Below, piece after piece: positions 25,572 through 34,291 of a stretch of 64,000 nucleotides of DNA; position 1 is the first letter of the stretch, and every line of letters starts with the position of its first letter. The stretch comes from CAYLMG01 sp964493425 (lineage in GTDB: Bacteria > Planctomycetota > Phycisphaerae > Sedimentisphaerales > Anaerobacaceae). The translations under genes and the position numbers were made by a program. Where the stretch lies: contig CAZBMW010000012.1 in the NCBI GenBank assembly GCA_964493425.1, forward strand, positions 1-64,000. The letters are read 5' to 3'. The notes under the pieces were generated by a model, which was not told where the DNA came from, made no database searches, and saw nothing but the letters and a program-made list of their open reading frames with translations.

Positions 25572-27110
25572 TTACTTATCCAGAGCCTTGACGACTGCTC
25601 TGTTACCTCGAATCTCTATTATCTTTACTTTCGTGTCCACTGCAAGGAAATCCCCTTCCGCAACGACGTCCACTATAGCATCGCCGAATCTTGCTCTGCC
25701 GGCCGGTCTCAGAGGTTTAATAACCGTGCCGGTGTCGCCAACTTTTAAGCCCGCTGCAACGGCCTCGGGCGGACACGTGCTGCTTACCTCTATTTCATCG
25801 CCCTTTTTGGCTGGCGTCGGTGCAAGTATCAAACCGCTAAGAAACTCTAATCTGGGAATGAACTTAGAAAAGATATATGCTAATACGATGAAACCTACAA
25901 TACCGGTTAAAAGCCCCAGCAAGCCGTTCGTAAACAGATACCAGTCCAGCTCGCTTTCAGGCCACGGCAGCCGCTCAGGAGGATTTTTAACAAGCATTCC
26001 GAATATACCTGCCATTATGCAGATTATTCCTGTTACTCCTGCGATACCAAAACCTGGAAGCACAAAAACCTCAATCGTAAGAAGCAAAAGCCCCACAACA
26101 AACAGGGCCACCTCAATCCAGTTAGCCATACCGATGAGGTACTTGCTGCCGATTATGATGGCGAAGCATATAGCAGCCACGAGCCCCGGCAGGCCTATTC
26201 CGGGGGTATTAAATTCGATATAGAGGCCGAGCAGAGCAACCATAATAAGTATGCCCGCCACAACAGGCGAATTGAGCCAGCGAACCATCTCTTCAGACCA
26301 GTTCGTCTTAAGAATCAATACCTGCCCCTCGAATTCAACACCGTCCCGCCCTTCCAGATAGCTCAGCACCTCGTCTCTATTTTTTACGACCGCCCTTGCG
26401 ACACCGTACTCAAGGGCTTCCGTGGCTGTCAGTGTCAGTAGCTCTTCTTCTGTAACAACTAATTTTTTACCATCGAGGTCGTATTTGTTCGGGTCATCTG
26501 GCAGAGTGTCACTTTCAAAAAACTCAAGTTTACCTGTTTCTTTATTTTTTATTTTATAGACTTCTATCTGCTGTGTTACCATAGCTTTTAGCAGTACCGT
26601 CGGGTATCCGTTTTCCTCCCCTGCTGCCTCGAAAGCTGCCCTGGTGTCCGTTTCAACCTTTTCCCGTTCTACGCCTTCGAGCTTGGCCCCTATAGAAATT
26701 GGTGCACAGTCTCCGATTCTCGTGTTCTGCTTCATTATAATATCGTTGCACGCAACGCTTATCAGTGCCCCCGCTGAAATGGCCTTTTTCGACACGTATG
26801 CAACCGTATGTGACCTCAGGTTGATATCGTGCATAAAGTATTCCCATATATTATGGGCTGCCATAAGCTCGCCGCCGAACGTATCGATTTCAAAAATCAG
26901 GTATTCGCAGCCCTGCTCCAGTGCGATTTCGCTTCTCCGTTCGATTGATTTATATAGGCCGTCATCTATCGTCCCCTCGCAAATAATCACCGCCGCCTTA
27001 ACTTCTTTTTGTTCCGGCAGATTATTTGGTTCGTCAGACTCGGCATAAAGGCTCGCCGCGGACGATATAGACAGCAGTACGAATAGTAATTTGCTCAAAA
27101 ATGCTCTCAT
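25572..27110 (-). CDS. Long NfeD-family protein with ClpP/SppA-like serine protease domain
   Basis: 512 residues. A signal peptide (about 1-23) leads to a ClpP-crotonase-like protease domain at about 35-250, with IDTFGG at 76-81 and the nucleophile-bearing SAGA (Ser112). It has four or more membrane helices at about 270-400 and a C-terminal OB-like domain (GDTGTVIKPLRPAGRARFGD). The known archaeal NfeD cuts stomatin-family proteins near their hydrophobic C-terminus. It is the first gene of the NfeD-NfeD-FloA-unknown operon, so FloA is a natural partner. The Lys general base cannot be placed with confidence by eye. Confidence 0.9.
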   Translation of the reverse strand: MRAFLSKLLFVLLSISSAASLYAESDEPNNLPEQKEVKAAVIICEGTIDDGLYKSIERRSEIALEQGCEYLIFEIDTFGGELMAAHNIWEYFMHDINLRSHTVAYVSKKAISAGALISVACNDIIMKQNTRIGDCAPISIGAKLEGVEREKVETDTRAAFEAAGEENGYPTVLLKAMVTQQIEVYKIKNKETGKLEFFESDTLPDDPNKYDLDGKKLVVTEEELLTLTATEALEYGVARAVVKNRDEVLSYLEGRDGVEFEGQVLILKTNWSEEMVRWLNSPVVAGILIMVALLGLYIEFNTPGIGLPGLVAAICFAIIIGSKYLIGMANWIEVALFVVGLLLLTIEVFVLPGFGIAGVTGIICIMAGIFGMLVKNPPERLPWPESELDWYLFTNGLLGLLTGIVGFIVLAYIFSKFIPRLEFLSGLILAPTPAKKGDEIEVSSTCPPEAVAAGLKVGDTGTVIKPLRPAGRARFGDAIVDVVAEGDFLAVDTKVKIIEIRGNRAVVKALDK

Positions 27111-27154
27111 AAACTCTTATTTTATACTTGTTTGCTTAGCCTGGCAAGGCCTGA

Positions 27155-28879
27155 TTATTTTTCACCCACCAGCGTCTCAGCTATGTTAAGCGTATGGTCT
27201 TTTATTCTTCTGTATGAGGTCAGAATATCGCAGTAAATAAGGCTTTTCAATGCGGTAGTATTCACTGTTCCCACTTCCTGCAGATGTTCGGCCCGGCGTT
27301 CTTTGATGAAATGCGTTATTGAATCTCCCATTGTATTTGCTTTTGGCATTATGGTTGTGTCGTTTTTTTCGACCGCTTCTGTTACAAAAACCACATAATC
27401 TGTTGTCCGTTGATGCAGTTCAAGAATCTTCTCTCTTGCCTTACGGGACATTTGCAGGTTTGACTTCCGCATCTTAATATTTAACTTCAGTATATTCATA
27501 ATATAGTCGCTTATCGATTCGTATTCATCTGCCATTCGAAGCTGCTTTCTGCCCGTATCCATAACGCTGTGCGGCACGTTGCCCGAGAGCAAATCGCTCA
27601 AAAATTCCACTATTTCTTTTTGAATGATATCCAGAGTTTCTTCTCGGTTAAATATTTTGCTCTCGGATTGCTCATCAGGTAAATCTCTTTCAATTACGAT
27701 GTTAAGCCGGCCGAGCATCTTCCGAACCATGTTAGCCATATTCAAAATCTCTTTTTTCGATTGCTCGATACCCATCGCCGGCGTATCCAGCATACGAACG
27801 TCTATGTATTTTAAATGTGGAATTTCTTTGAGCTCTTTTTCAGGAAGAATATGGTTCAGTGCTGCTGCAAGAATTACTGTAAACGGCAGAAACAAGAGAA
27901 CGTTTGCAACGTTAAAGCCTGTATGGGAAATTGCTATCCCTGCCATAGCATATCTGTATGTTAAAGTACCATTAACAGCTTCCGGTGTTGTTATCAATTC
28001 CGGACCGATAATCCCTTTTATCAATCTTATATAAAAGAAGAAAATGCTCGTTATCCACACTACACCGATAACTTTAATAGTTACGTGTGCCAGTGCCGCT
28101 CGTTTGGCATTTCTTGATGCGCCCAGTGAGGCAAGGCAGGCCGTTATTGTTGTCCCGATATTTTCGCCGAGTACCAGAGCCGCACCCGTCTCAAAATTGA
28201 TAACGCCCGTCCCTACAAGGCCCATTGTAATGCCCACCGTCGCCGAAGAGGACTGCACAAGCGCCGTAATGATTGCTCCCGCGAGACAGCATCGCAAAAC
28301 GCCGAAGTAACTGTCTGGCGTAAATCTCTCGAACCACGCCAGAAATTCCGGCATCTCTCGAATAGGACGAAAACCGTCTTTCATAAGCTGCAGCCCGAAA
28401 AAAACCATACCAAGCCCCATTATCATCATTGCTGTATATCTAAGCCGCTCATTCTTGGAAAAAAGAAAGAAAAACGCTGACAAACCGAGTATTGGAAGAC
28501 CATATCTCGTTATTTGAAGCACAAGTATCCAGGCTGTAACTGTTGTACCGATGTCCGCACCGAGAATAACCCCGATTGCCTGTTTAAGCGTCATCAAGCC
28601 GGCATTGACCATCCCAACGACCATCACGCTTGTTACTGAGCTTGACTGAATCAGTCCTGTTATAGCGATACCGACTGCACACGCTTTGAGCCGGTTATTG
28701 GTGATGGAATTGATGAGCTTTCTCATCTTATCGCTGGCGACGGCCTGCATCCCCTCCGACATATTCTTCATTCCTAAAAGAAATATACCCAGACCGCCGA
28801 GTACGCTGAAAATCATTTTTATGGCCAGCAACTGCCTAATCCCCTCCTCTGAGAAATCGCCGCACATCGCCTCCCACAT
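27155..28879 (-). CDS. NptA-type Na+/phosphate cotransporter with C-terminal PhoU-like domain
   Basis: 574 residues. Two Na/Pi-cotransporter repeats carry the QSSS motif (GLIQSSSVTSVM about 76-87; ALVQSSSATVGI about 210-221), with GADIGTT and GENIGTT after each. A helical PhoU-like domain occupies about 360-570. It is full length. The start is uncertain: ATG 28879 lacks a good ribosome site, and a strong GAGGAGGGG lies inside the first codons, so a later start near IKMIFSVLGG is possible. It is 44 bases upstream of the NfeD operon, and the PiT/DUF47 genes lie further upstream on the same strand, giving a phosphate-handling cluster. Confidence 0.9.
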   Translation of the reverse strand: MWEAMCGDFSEEGIRQLLAIKMIFSVLGGLGIFLLGMKNMSEGMQAVASDKMRKLINSITNNRLKACAVGIAITGLIQSSSVTSVMVVGMVNAGLMTLKQAIGVILGADIGTTVTAWILVLQITRYGLPILGLSAFFFLFSKNERLRYTAMMIMGLGMVFFGLQLMKDGFRPIREMPEFLAWFERFTPDSYFGVLRCCLAGAIITALVQSSSATVGITMGLVGTGVINFETGAALVLGENIGTTITACLASLGASRNAKRAALAHVTIKVIGVVWITSIFFFYIRLIKGIIGPELITTPEAVNGTLTYRYAMAGIAISHTGFNVANVLLFLPFTVILAAALNHILPEKELKEIPHLKYIDVRMLDTPAMGIEQSKKEILNMANMVRKMLGRLNIVIERDLPDEQSESKIFNREETLDIIQKEIVEFLSDLLSGNVPHSVMDTGRKQLRMADEYESISDYIMNILKLNIKMRKSNLQMSRKAREKILELHQRTTDYVVFVTEAVEKNDTTIMPKANTMGDSITHFIKERRAEHLQEVGTVNTTALKSLIYCDILTSYRRIKDHTLNIAETLVGEK

Positions 28880-29043
28880 TTATGTGGAAAATATAAAATC
28901 CCTGGTAGATTTTGCTGCACGCCGAGAATTTGACTAATCGTATACACATGGCAATATCCCTGTACGTTAATGACGGTGTAATCTTTTTAGCTTCTCTGTC
29001 CCTGCTGGTCAAGCAGGATTTACAAATGTTTTGCGAAAAATGA

Positions 29044-29208
29044 TTATTGTGATTTGGCTTCAGTGCCGTTCCATCGCAGCCCCCCTACTACGCCCTGTGC
29101 TATATTTGTCAGATGGTCTCCGGTCTTCTAGATATTATCAACCAGGTCGATAAAAATCAGCCCTGCCTCCGCTGTTCGAAGAGCATCTCTGTCCTCATCC
29201 CAATATTT
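29044..29208 (-). pseudogene. Remnant of a PhoU-like C-terminus (Na/Pi cotransporter type) with an internal stop
   Basis: On the minus strand the frame 29208-29044 reads DEDRDALRTAEAGLIFIDLVDNI, a TAG (29128-29130), then KTGDHLTNIAQGVVGG and a short tail to TAA. The part around IGDH-like KTGDHLTNIAQ is the classic last helix of PhoU-like domains in NptA-type transporters. A stop precedes the fragment, so nothing longer can be made. It is therefore a decayed end of a second transporter or PhoU gene. It sits between the PiT gene and the intact NptA gene, both of the same pathway, which supports the reading. The intact neighbour has a different C-terminus. Confidence 0.7.
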
Positions 29209-29231
29209 TTATTTATTTTCGCCGCGTCGGC

Positions 29232-30476
29232 TCACCAGAACAATCTTTCTGCGACAATGTAGAAAAGCACCGTCAATACCGCCGCGACCGGTACAGTAAC
29301 CAGCCAGGAAGTGAAGATAGAACCAAGCACTCTGCGGTCAATAGCTGTAATACCACGGGCCAGCCCGACTCCAACGATGGCGCCTACGAGAGTGTGAGTA
29401 GTGGATATTGGCAGACCCATTTTAGAGCATGCCAGAACCGTTGCCATTGTGCTGAGGTCCGCCGCTACACCGCGAGATGGCGTTATCTCGGTTACTTTTG
29501 TACCAACCATATACATCACACGATAACCGAATGTCGCCAGACCAAGCACTATGCCTGCTCCGCCGAGAACAAGAATCCACATCTCTACTGATACACTCTT
29601 CGGAACAGTATTATATTTGACGATTTCAGCCACAGCTGCCAATGGCCCAATAGCATTGGCTACATCATTGGCTCCGTGTGCAAATGCTACCGTACATGAT
29701 GTTATAATCACCAAAACGGCAAAATGCTTTTCTACGTGAGCCAATTGTTCCTCATAAGTCGATTCCACTTTACATTTACAGCTTTTTCTAACGAGCAAAG
29801 CCGAAACTCCGCATACGATAATTCCGCCCAGAATACTCAGACCTATAGCGTCCGGGCCCTTCATGTCCAGATGAAGGTTCTTCAGACCTTTGTAAATAAT
29901 AGACAAAATCAATATAGCAAAGGTAAAAAATACACAAATAGGAACGCCCTTATGTGCTGCTATCGCTGGTTTTTCAACGGATAAGATGTAGCGGGATATC
30001 AGCTTGAATATAATAAAGGCTATTATCCCCCCTGCCAGCGGCGAGATGAACCAGCTCGCTACAATCTGGCCCAGAGTGCCCCAGTGGATGTGCCCGAATC
30101 CGGCTTGTAGGATTCCAAAACCGACAATCGCACCAACTATCGAATGAGTAGTCGATACAGGCATGCCAAAAAAGGACGCTATGTTCAGCCACACTGCTGC
30201 TGCCAGCATTGCACAAATCATTCCGTGGGCCAATATCATCGGGTCTTGCGAAAAGACTTGTGTTTCGATTATCCCCTTGCGTATGGTATCGGTGACATGA
30301 CTGCCGACCAGAACCGCTCCAGAGAACTCACATATCCCCGCCAGAATTACAGCCCAGAAGATTGTCACTGCCTTCGAGCCGACCGCGTCAGCCATAGAGT
30401 TGGCAACATCGTTGGCCCCGATATTCCAGGCCATATATAGACCGATGATGATTGCTACTGCGATCAGCAATTCCAT
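29232..30476 (-). CDS. pit: PiT-family inorganic phosphate transporter
   Basis: 414 residues, about ten membrane helices. The PiT signature GANDVANS occurs in the first helix (about 21-28), and GANDVANAIGPLAA near 268 in the second half. TTHSIVGAIVGFG (about 109) and TTHTLVGAIVGVG (about 361) show the internal duplication typical of the family. It imports phosphate (or metal-phosphate) using the ion gradient. It starts 9 bases after the DUF47/PhoU-like gene, the usual pair, and the two are almost certainly co-translated. Confidence 0.95.
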   Translation of the reverse strand: MELLIAVAIIIGLYMAWNIGANDVANSMADAVGSKAVTIFWAVILAGICEFSGAVLVGSHVTDTIRKGIIETQVFSQDPMILAHGMICAMLAAAVWLNIASFFGMPVSTTHSIVGAIVGFGILQAGFGHIHWGTLGQIVASWFISPLAGGIIAFIIFKLISRYILSVEKPAIAAHKGVPICVFFTFAILILSIIYKGLKNLHLDMKGPDAIGLSILGGIIVCGVSALLVRKSCKCKVESTYEEQLAHVEKHFAVLVIITSCTVAFAHGANDVANAIGPLAAVAEIVKYNTVPKSVSVEMWILVLGGAGIVLGLATFGYRVMYMVGTKVTEITPSRGVAADLSTMATVLACSKMGLPISTTHTLVGAIVGVGLARGITAIDRRVLGSIFTSWLVTVPVAAVLTVLFYIVAERLFW

Positions 30477-30484
30477 TCGATAGA

Positions 30485-31177
30485 CTACTCCTTAGCGGCA
30501 AGCTTTTTCTTGCGGATTATCAAACGCAGATACTTGGCGGTCTTCTCGGCATTATTGGCCACACGGCTCAGAGTCTTGCAGTACTTCTCCAAAAATATTA
30601 TAGTCATAACGTTGAGTTTACCTTCCATACCGTAGAAATGCCGGGCAAGTTTTCTTTCCATCCGGTCGGCCTTCCACTCTTCCTGACTGATTTTTTCGAT
30701 CGCTTCCATGACTTTTTCTGCCTCTTTACCGCCGAAAGCCGCCCCGGCAAGTGTCGAAAGCTCCTCCGCAATGTTCATCAATTGTTCACTGATGCTGATG
30801 ACCTGCTCGACAAATGCAAGAAATTCATCTTTGAGCTCGTCTGGAACTTTCGTTTTGCGTAGTAGAAGCACGACGGCGAAATCCTCCGCAGAATCCGCCA
30901 CATCGTCCTGGTACGCCAGAAATTGGCTTAGTTCCAGCCGCCCTACCGACAGAAAATACATCTTACTGATGCTGTCCCGCAATGACGTCTTGATAACATC
31001 CGCCTCATGTTCGGTCTTTGACATCACATTGTGCAATTCTTCAATTTTCTCATAATCTTCCGCCATCAGCGCATTCGCCAGAGGCCGCAGCAGCTCAACG
31101 CATTCGTGCACCTTTTTGGAGTGCTCGTGCAGCGGAACGAACGGTGACGGAGCGAAAAATTTACCTAAAATTCCCAT
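30485..31177 (-). CDS. DUF47 / PhoU-like protein paired with PiT transporter
   Basis: 230 residues, all helical, without membrane segments. The start MGILGKFFAPSPFVPLHEH and the repeated helices with acidic metal-contact residues (EHEADVIKTSLRD, YQDDVADSAEDFAV) mark the TIGR00153/DUF47 family. These proteins are encoded beside PiT transporters and are thought to regulate them. It is the first gene of the pair. No PHO-box-like site was recognised upstream. Confidence 0.92.
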   Translation of the reverse strand: MGILGKFFAPSPFVPLHEHSKKVHECVELLRPLANALMAEDYEKIEELHNVMSKTEHEADVIKTSLRDSISKMYFLSVGRLELSQFLAYQDDVADSAEDFAVVLLLRKTKVPDELKDEFLAFVEQVISISEQLMNIAEELSTLAGAAFGGKEAEKVMEAIEKISQEEWKADRMERKLARHFYGMEGKLNVMTIIFLEKYCKTLSRVANNAEKTAKYLRLIIRKKKLAAKE

Positions 31178-31411
31178 CGTTTTCTCCTATTAACAATCAG
31201 AGTCAATATTGCCTGAAAACATACACACCCAGCGCCATACCGATATATAAACTGCTCCCCCCTGCCCCCTATCGTCCCGAATATCATCTCTCTAACCATA
31301 GATACTCCTTAATACCGGCAGGAATTTAAACACCCTGGATTTCGATTTGTAGCCGCATTTGTAAAGGCGGTCAAGGATTTTTAGCAGAATGTTAAAATTT
31401 TGTTATATTTT

Positions 31412-31470
31412 TGCTTTGTAGAAAACACCTCTACTGTCATTCCCGCGCAGGCGGGAATCCAGTTTCTTTT
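31412..31470. repeat. Left-end fragment of the TGCTTTGTAGAAA palindromic element
   Basis: TGCTTTGTAGAAA (from 31412) followed by a GTCATTCCCGC...GCGGGAATCC hairpin (31437-31460) matches the left half of the 121-bp element at 43925-44045. The right terminal repeat is absent here, so this is a partial or solo copy. The hairpin core also occurs at 23443-23468. Confidence 0.75.
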
Positions 31471-31479
31471 TTAGTTTAG

Positions 31480-31505
31480 CCCCCAGGTTTACCCTGGGGG
31501 TTTTT
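31480..31505 (+). terminator. Terminator-like hairpin, plus-strand orientation
   Basis: CCCCCAGG (31480-31487) pairs with CCTGGGGG (31493-31500) around TTTAC, then TTTTT. The T-run is on the plus strand although the nearest gene (aminotransferase) is on the minus strand and ends at 31515. It could stop transcripts running toward the aminotransferase from the left. In the minus direction the hairpin lacks a T-run. Confidence 0.6.
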
Positions 31506-31514
31506 ATCTAATTT

Positions 31515-32624
31515 TTACGTAAGCGAGCACAGTATCTCAACGCCCTTTTTCAGCTTATCGTCGTCGGCTGCATAGCTAATCCGGAAATGCGTATCCTTCT
31601 CGCTGAATACGTTGCCCGCAATTACAAGCACGTTTTTCGCAATTGCCTTCTCGACAAACTCGCTCGCCCTACCGCCCGGCGCTTTAATAAAAGCATAGAA
31701 CGCCCCGCTAGGCCGGGCAAATTCGAACTTTTCACAAAGACCCTGGTAAATTATATCCCTTTTGCGTTTATACTCTGCTGTGAATCCGCTTACATCGTAA
31801 TCGAGCGCCGCGAGCGCCGCCTTCTGAAACGGCGTCGGCGCGCAGACAAACGTATATTGCTGAATCTTCGCCATCTCTGCGACTAATTCCTTCAGCGCCG
31901 CCGGCACCGCTAAATAGCCTAAGCGCCAGCCGGTCATCGCATAAGCCTTGCTGAACCCTTTAAGCAAAATCGTCTTATCATAAAGCTTCGCAAAACTTTC
32001 GTAAGGCTCATCGTAACAGAACTTATCGTAAATCTCGTCACTCAGAACTAAAACGCCCTTCTCATTTGCTAATTCTGCAAGCGCTCCTAAATCTCTCTTC
32101 GAATAGACTGCGCCCGTCGGATTACACGGTGAATTTATAATAATCAGCTTTGTCTTTTCCGTAATTGCATCTTTTACTTTTTCCACGGGCAGTTGAAAAT
32201 CTGGATACGTATCGACGAAGACGCATTTACCGCCTAACAGGTTCACTAAATGCTTGTAAATCACAAAGTACGGGTCAGGTATAATGACCTCATCACCCGG
32301 ATTGATAAGAGCCATAAAAGTCAGAAGCAGTCCCCCGCTCGTTCCGCTTGTAACTATGACAGCCGGCTCGGCCCAGCCGGCCTCTTTTTTGACCCGCTGC
32401 TTGATTTTCTCGATTAGCTCGCTATCGCCTGCCGTCTGCGAATATTTGTTAGCCCCTGCTTTTATAGCCTCTATCGCCTCATTTTTGAGTTTTTCCGGCA
32501 CATCGAAGTGCGGCTGGCCGATAGATAGATTAATCGGGTCCTTTAATTTGGCTGCCAATGCGAATACCTTGCGTATCCCGCTCGCGTCAATCGCCTTAAC
32601 TCTTTGCGATATATATTTTTCCAT
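31515..32624 (-). CDS. Class I/II pyridoxal-phosphate aminotransferase (aspartate aminotransferase-like)
   Basis: 369 residues. The protein begins at about ATG 32624 (EKYISQRVKAIDASGIRKVF). An open frame continues upstream to 33224 but runs through repeat DNA and is not part of the gene. ATG 32633 is three codons earlier; neither has a ribosome site. Motifs: NLSIGQPHFDVP, the cofactor loop SGTSGGL, INSPCNPTGAVYS with the conserved Asn-Pro-Thr-Gly, LSDEIYDKF, and the Schiff-base lysine in KGFSKAYAMTGWRLGY. HFRISYA carries the carboxylate-binding Arg. The exact substrate cannot be read from sequence. Confidence 0.9.
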   Translation of the reverse strand: MEKYISQRVKAIDASGIRKVFALAAKLKDPINLSIGQPHFDVPEKLKNEAIEAIKAGANKYSQTAGDSELIEKIKQRVKKEAGWAEPAVIVTSGTSGGLLLTFMALINPGDEVIIPDPYFVIYKHLVNLLGGKCVFVDTYPDFQLPVEKVKDAITEKTKLIIINSPCNPTGAVYSKRDLGALAELANEKGVLVLSDEIYDKFCYDEPYESFAKLYDKTILLKGFSKAYAMTGWRLGYLAVPAALKELVAEMAKIQQYTFVCAPTPFQKAALAALDYDVSGFTAEYKRKRDIIYQGLCEKFEFARPSGAFYAFIKAPGGRASEFVEKAIAKNVLVIAGNVFSEKDTHFRISYAADDDKLKKGVEILCSLT

Positions 32625-32699
32625 AGTGAACATAATATTGAAGAACACAAGAAAAGCAATCAATTTATCCCCGCTCAAACGCCGCGGGGGCTCGTTTTT

Positions 32700-32870
32700 C
32701 AAAGCCAATTCGGGGAAAAACAAAGCCAATTTTGGGCTAAAATTGGCTTTGAATTGGCTTTGTTTGGCTTTGTTTTTTGGTGTGCTTTTGGCAATTAAAT
32801 TGCCGTAAGTGTTTGTATCACAAGAACATGTGTAAATTTCATAGATTTTAAAATTGGCTTTGTTTTGCAT
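32700..32870 (-). repeat. Dispersed 171-bp repeat (CAAAGCCAA type), copy A
   Basis: Read on the minus strand it starts ATGCAAAACAAAGCC and contains GGCAATTTAATTGCC (a palindrome), repeated CAAAGCCAA units and a 13-bp hairpin CAAAGCCAATTTT/AAAATTGGCTTTG. The plus strand at 63781-63952 carries the same sequence with about 26 differences in 171 bases by hand alignment. The same frame is open in both copies. It is placed 76 bases upstream of the aminotransferase start. Confidence 0.85.
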
Positions 32871-33198
32871 AAAAAGGGTTGATTTGTAGAGAACTCTCGA
32901 CAGTTGTAGAGGTGCCGGAACAGAGAACGGAGAACTTAGAAGTAAGAAGTTAGAACTGGGAATTAGGAAATTGGATACTAGATGCTCGTTGGAATTGGTT
33001 AATTCAACGAAAATGCGAGTTTCTGCCGGAGGCCGCGATGAGCATCCCACAGAGGCACGCAGACACGCAAGTGGCGAAGTGCGTAAAGAAAGTGCGAACC
33101 GCAGGCAGAAATCGCAAAAGACGGAGGACGGAACCCTCGCCGCGAGCGGCGAGGCTAATCTACCCCGCCAATAAATGACGGGGCTAATCGAAGTCGTC
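32871..33198. other. Noncoding stretch with low-complexity A/G-rich DNA and one structured repeat
   Basis: The stretch 32916-32985 is built of short related words (GAGAACTTAGAAGTAAGAAG-like). A structured repeat copy lies at 33017-33111. The minus strand is open through this area but only because of composition; no start site or domain is visible. Confidence 0.6.
33017..33111. repeat. Structured inverted-end repeat, copy 1
   Basis: Left end GAGTTTCTGCCGGAGG continuing GCCGCGATGAGC; right end GCGAACCGCAGGCAGAAA. TTTCTGCC pairs with GGCAGAAA. Outside it, GCGA (33015-33018) pairs with TCGC (33112-33115). The middle of about 50 bases differs from the other copies at 34066-34156 and 35453-35521. 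Confidence 0.85.
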
Positions 33199-33762
33199 TT
33201 ATGATGTAATTTGTTTGATGTCATTATATTGTTTGATTAGATTGAGTCTTTGGAGCTGGAGGATTGTTTTGTATAGGCTGTTCTCAAGGCGGCGTTCGTA
33301 CATTAATAACCGTTCGAGAACCCTGCCATCAGAAAAGTCCTTAACTGCTAATCTTCCAAGAGATAAAGAATTATCATCAGAATTTTCAGCGTTCTGCGGA
33401 ACTAAGGATTTTGGAAACAAAGATTGAGTGAGTTTTTTGAAGAGATTGTTACCGTTATCCCTGCCCAGTGCGTCAATTGCCTGGTTCTGGATACGGCGGA
33501 TGCGTTTGAGCCGCCAAGAGAGGCTGACAACACGTTCAGCAAGCATAGATTCCATAGGACTTTGAGGTTTTAGCTCATCGAGCATTTGAGCGTGGTACAG
33601 CTCAAATTCGGTGCGGCTTTCGGCGCTGATGATGTCGTTTGCGGCAGTAAGGCCGTGTTTGAGGGCGTTTTGTGCGACGATGGTTTTCCCTTTGTGGGAT
33701 TTCGGGCCGGTAGATTTTTTACAGTTATTGCGGTTTGCGATAATTTGTGCGTTGGTAGACAT
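33199..33762 (-). CDS. Conserved hypothetical protein with NRxNxxKSTGPK motif
   Basis: 187 residues, basic, without signal peptide. The N-terminus reads NRNNCKKSTGPKSHKGKTIV then NALKHGL, a pattern I recall from many hypothetical proteins of planctomycetes and acidobacteria. A helical segment (AERVVSLSWRLKRIRRIQNQA) follows. No function is known to me. Its frequent copies in such genomes and position beside repeat DNA suggest a mobile or repeat-associated gene, but no transposase motif is visible. It is bounded by structured repeat copies 1 and 2. Confidence 0.75.
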   Translation of the reverse strand: MSTNAQIIANRNNCKKSTGPKSHKGKTIVAQNALKHGLTAANDIISAESRTEFELYHAQMLDELKPQSPMESMLAERVVSLSWRLKRIRRIQNQAIDALGRDNGNNLFKKLTQSLFPKSLVPQNAENSDDNSLSLGRLAVKDFSDGRVLERLLMYERRLENSLYKTILQLQRLNLIKQYNDIKQITS

Positions 33763-34065
33763 AAGATTATCCTCCGGAAAATTGGTTAATCGGTTAAACA
33801 GTTAAACGGTTAATTGGTTTCGCATAAGAACATACATAAGTCCTTAACACATAAGTATTTATGGGTTTTTGACTGGTTCGACATGCTCACCAGTACCTTG
33901 GCCTGCTGGCTCTATCGTGCGGAACTCCGCAGCCCCGTAATGGGGCCTCCCCCAGTTATTTGTAATATAGCAAACTTCTTTTGAATGTTCAATAATAATT
34001 TAACATTTTTTAAAATTTTTACCATCGAGTACACAAAGTCCACAGAGAGGTTAAGCAGAAGATTT
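33763..34065. other. About 300-base noncoding gap with TTAA-rich short repeats
   Basis: 33778-33825 holds words of the type GTTAATCGGTTAAACAGTTA, reminiscent (in reverse complement) of the CTAATTCACTAAT words near 63680-63750. The rest shows no gene or clear signal. Structured repeat copy 2 starts at 34066. Confidence 0.5.
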
Positions 34066-34156
34066 GAGTTTTTGCCGGAGGCCGCGATGAGCATTCATTA
34101 GTGTTGAGTTTTCAGTTTTTAGTTTTGAGCTGAGGAATGCGAACCGCAGGCAGAAA
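34066..34156. repeat. Structured inverted-end repeat, copy 2
   Basis: Left end GAGTTTTTGCCGGAGG continuing GCCGCGATGAGC; right end GCGAACCGCAGGCAGAAA. TTTTTGCC pairs with GGCAGAAA with one G-T wobble. The middle is T-rich and unlike copies 1 and 3. It lies between the hypothetical gene at 33199-33762 and the HEAT-like gene at 34292. Confidence 0.85.
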
Positions 34157-34291
34157 CCGCGGAGATTCCTTGATTATTTATAATTAGAAAGTACAATTTG
34201 CAGTGTTTGATAAAAGTTAGTATCAGGCGGATAAAAATCATAAATATAATCAACATCTGCATTGTGGGATATTATAAATAAGGGATTAATT

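Noticed and set aside
29001..29017. Hairpin CCTGCT/AGCAGG as a terminator of the phosphate operon
   Set aside because: No T-run follows in either direction and the stem is only six base pairs.
32625..33224. 200-residue N-terminal extension of the aminotransferase frame
   Set aside because: It reads through the dispersed repeat, low-complexity DNA and a structured repeat; the enzyme's own N-terminus starts at EKYISQ and homologues have nothing before it.
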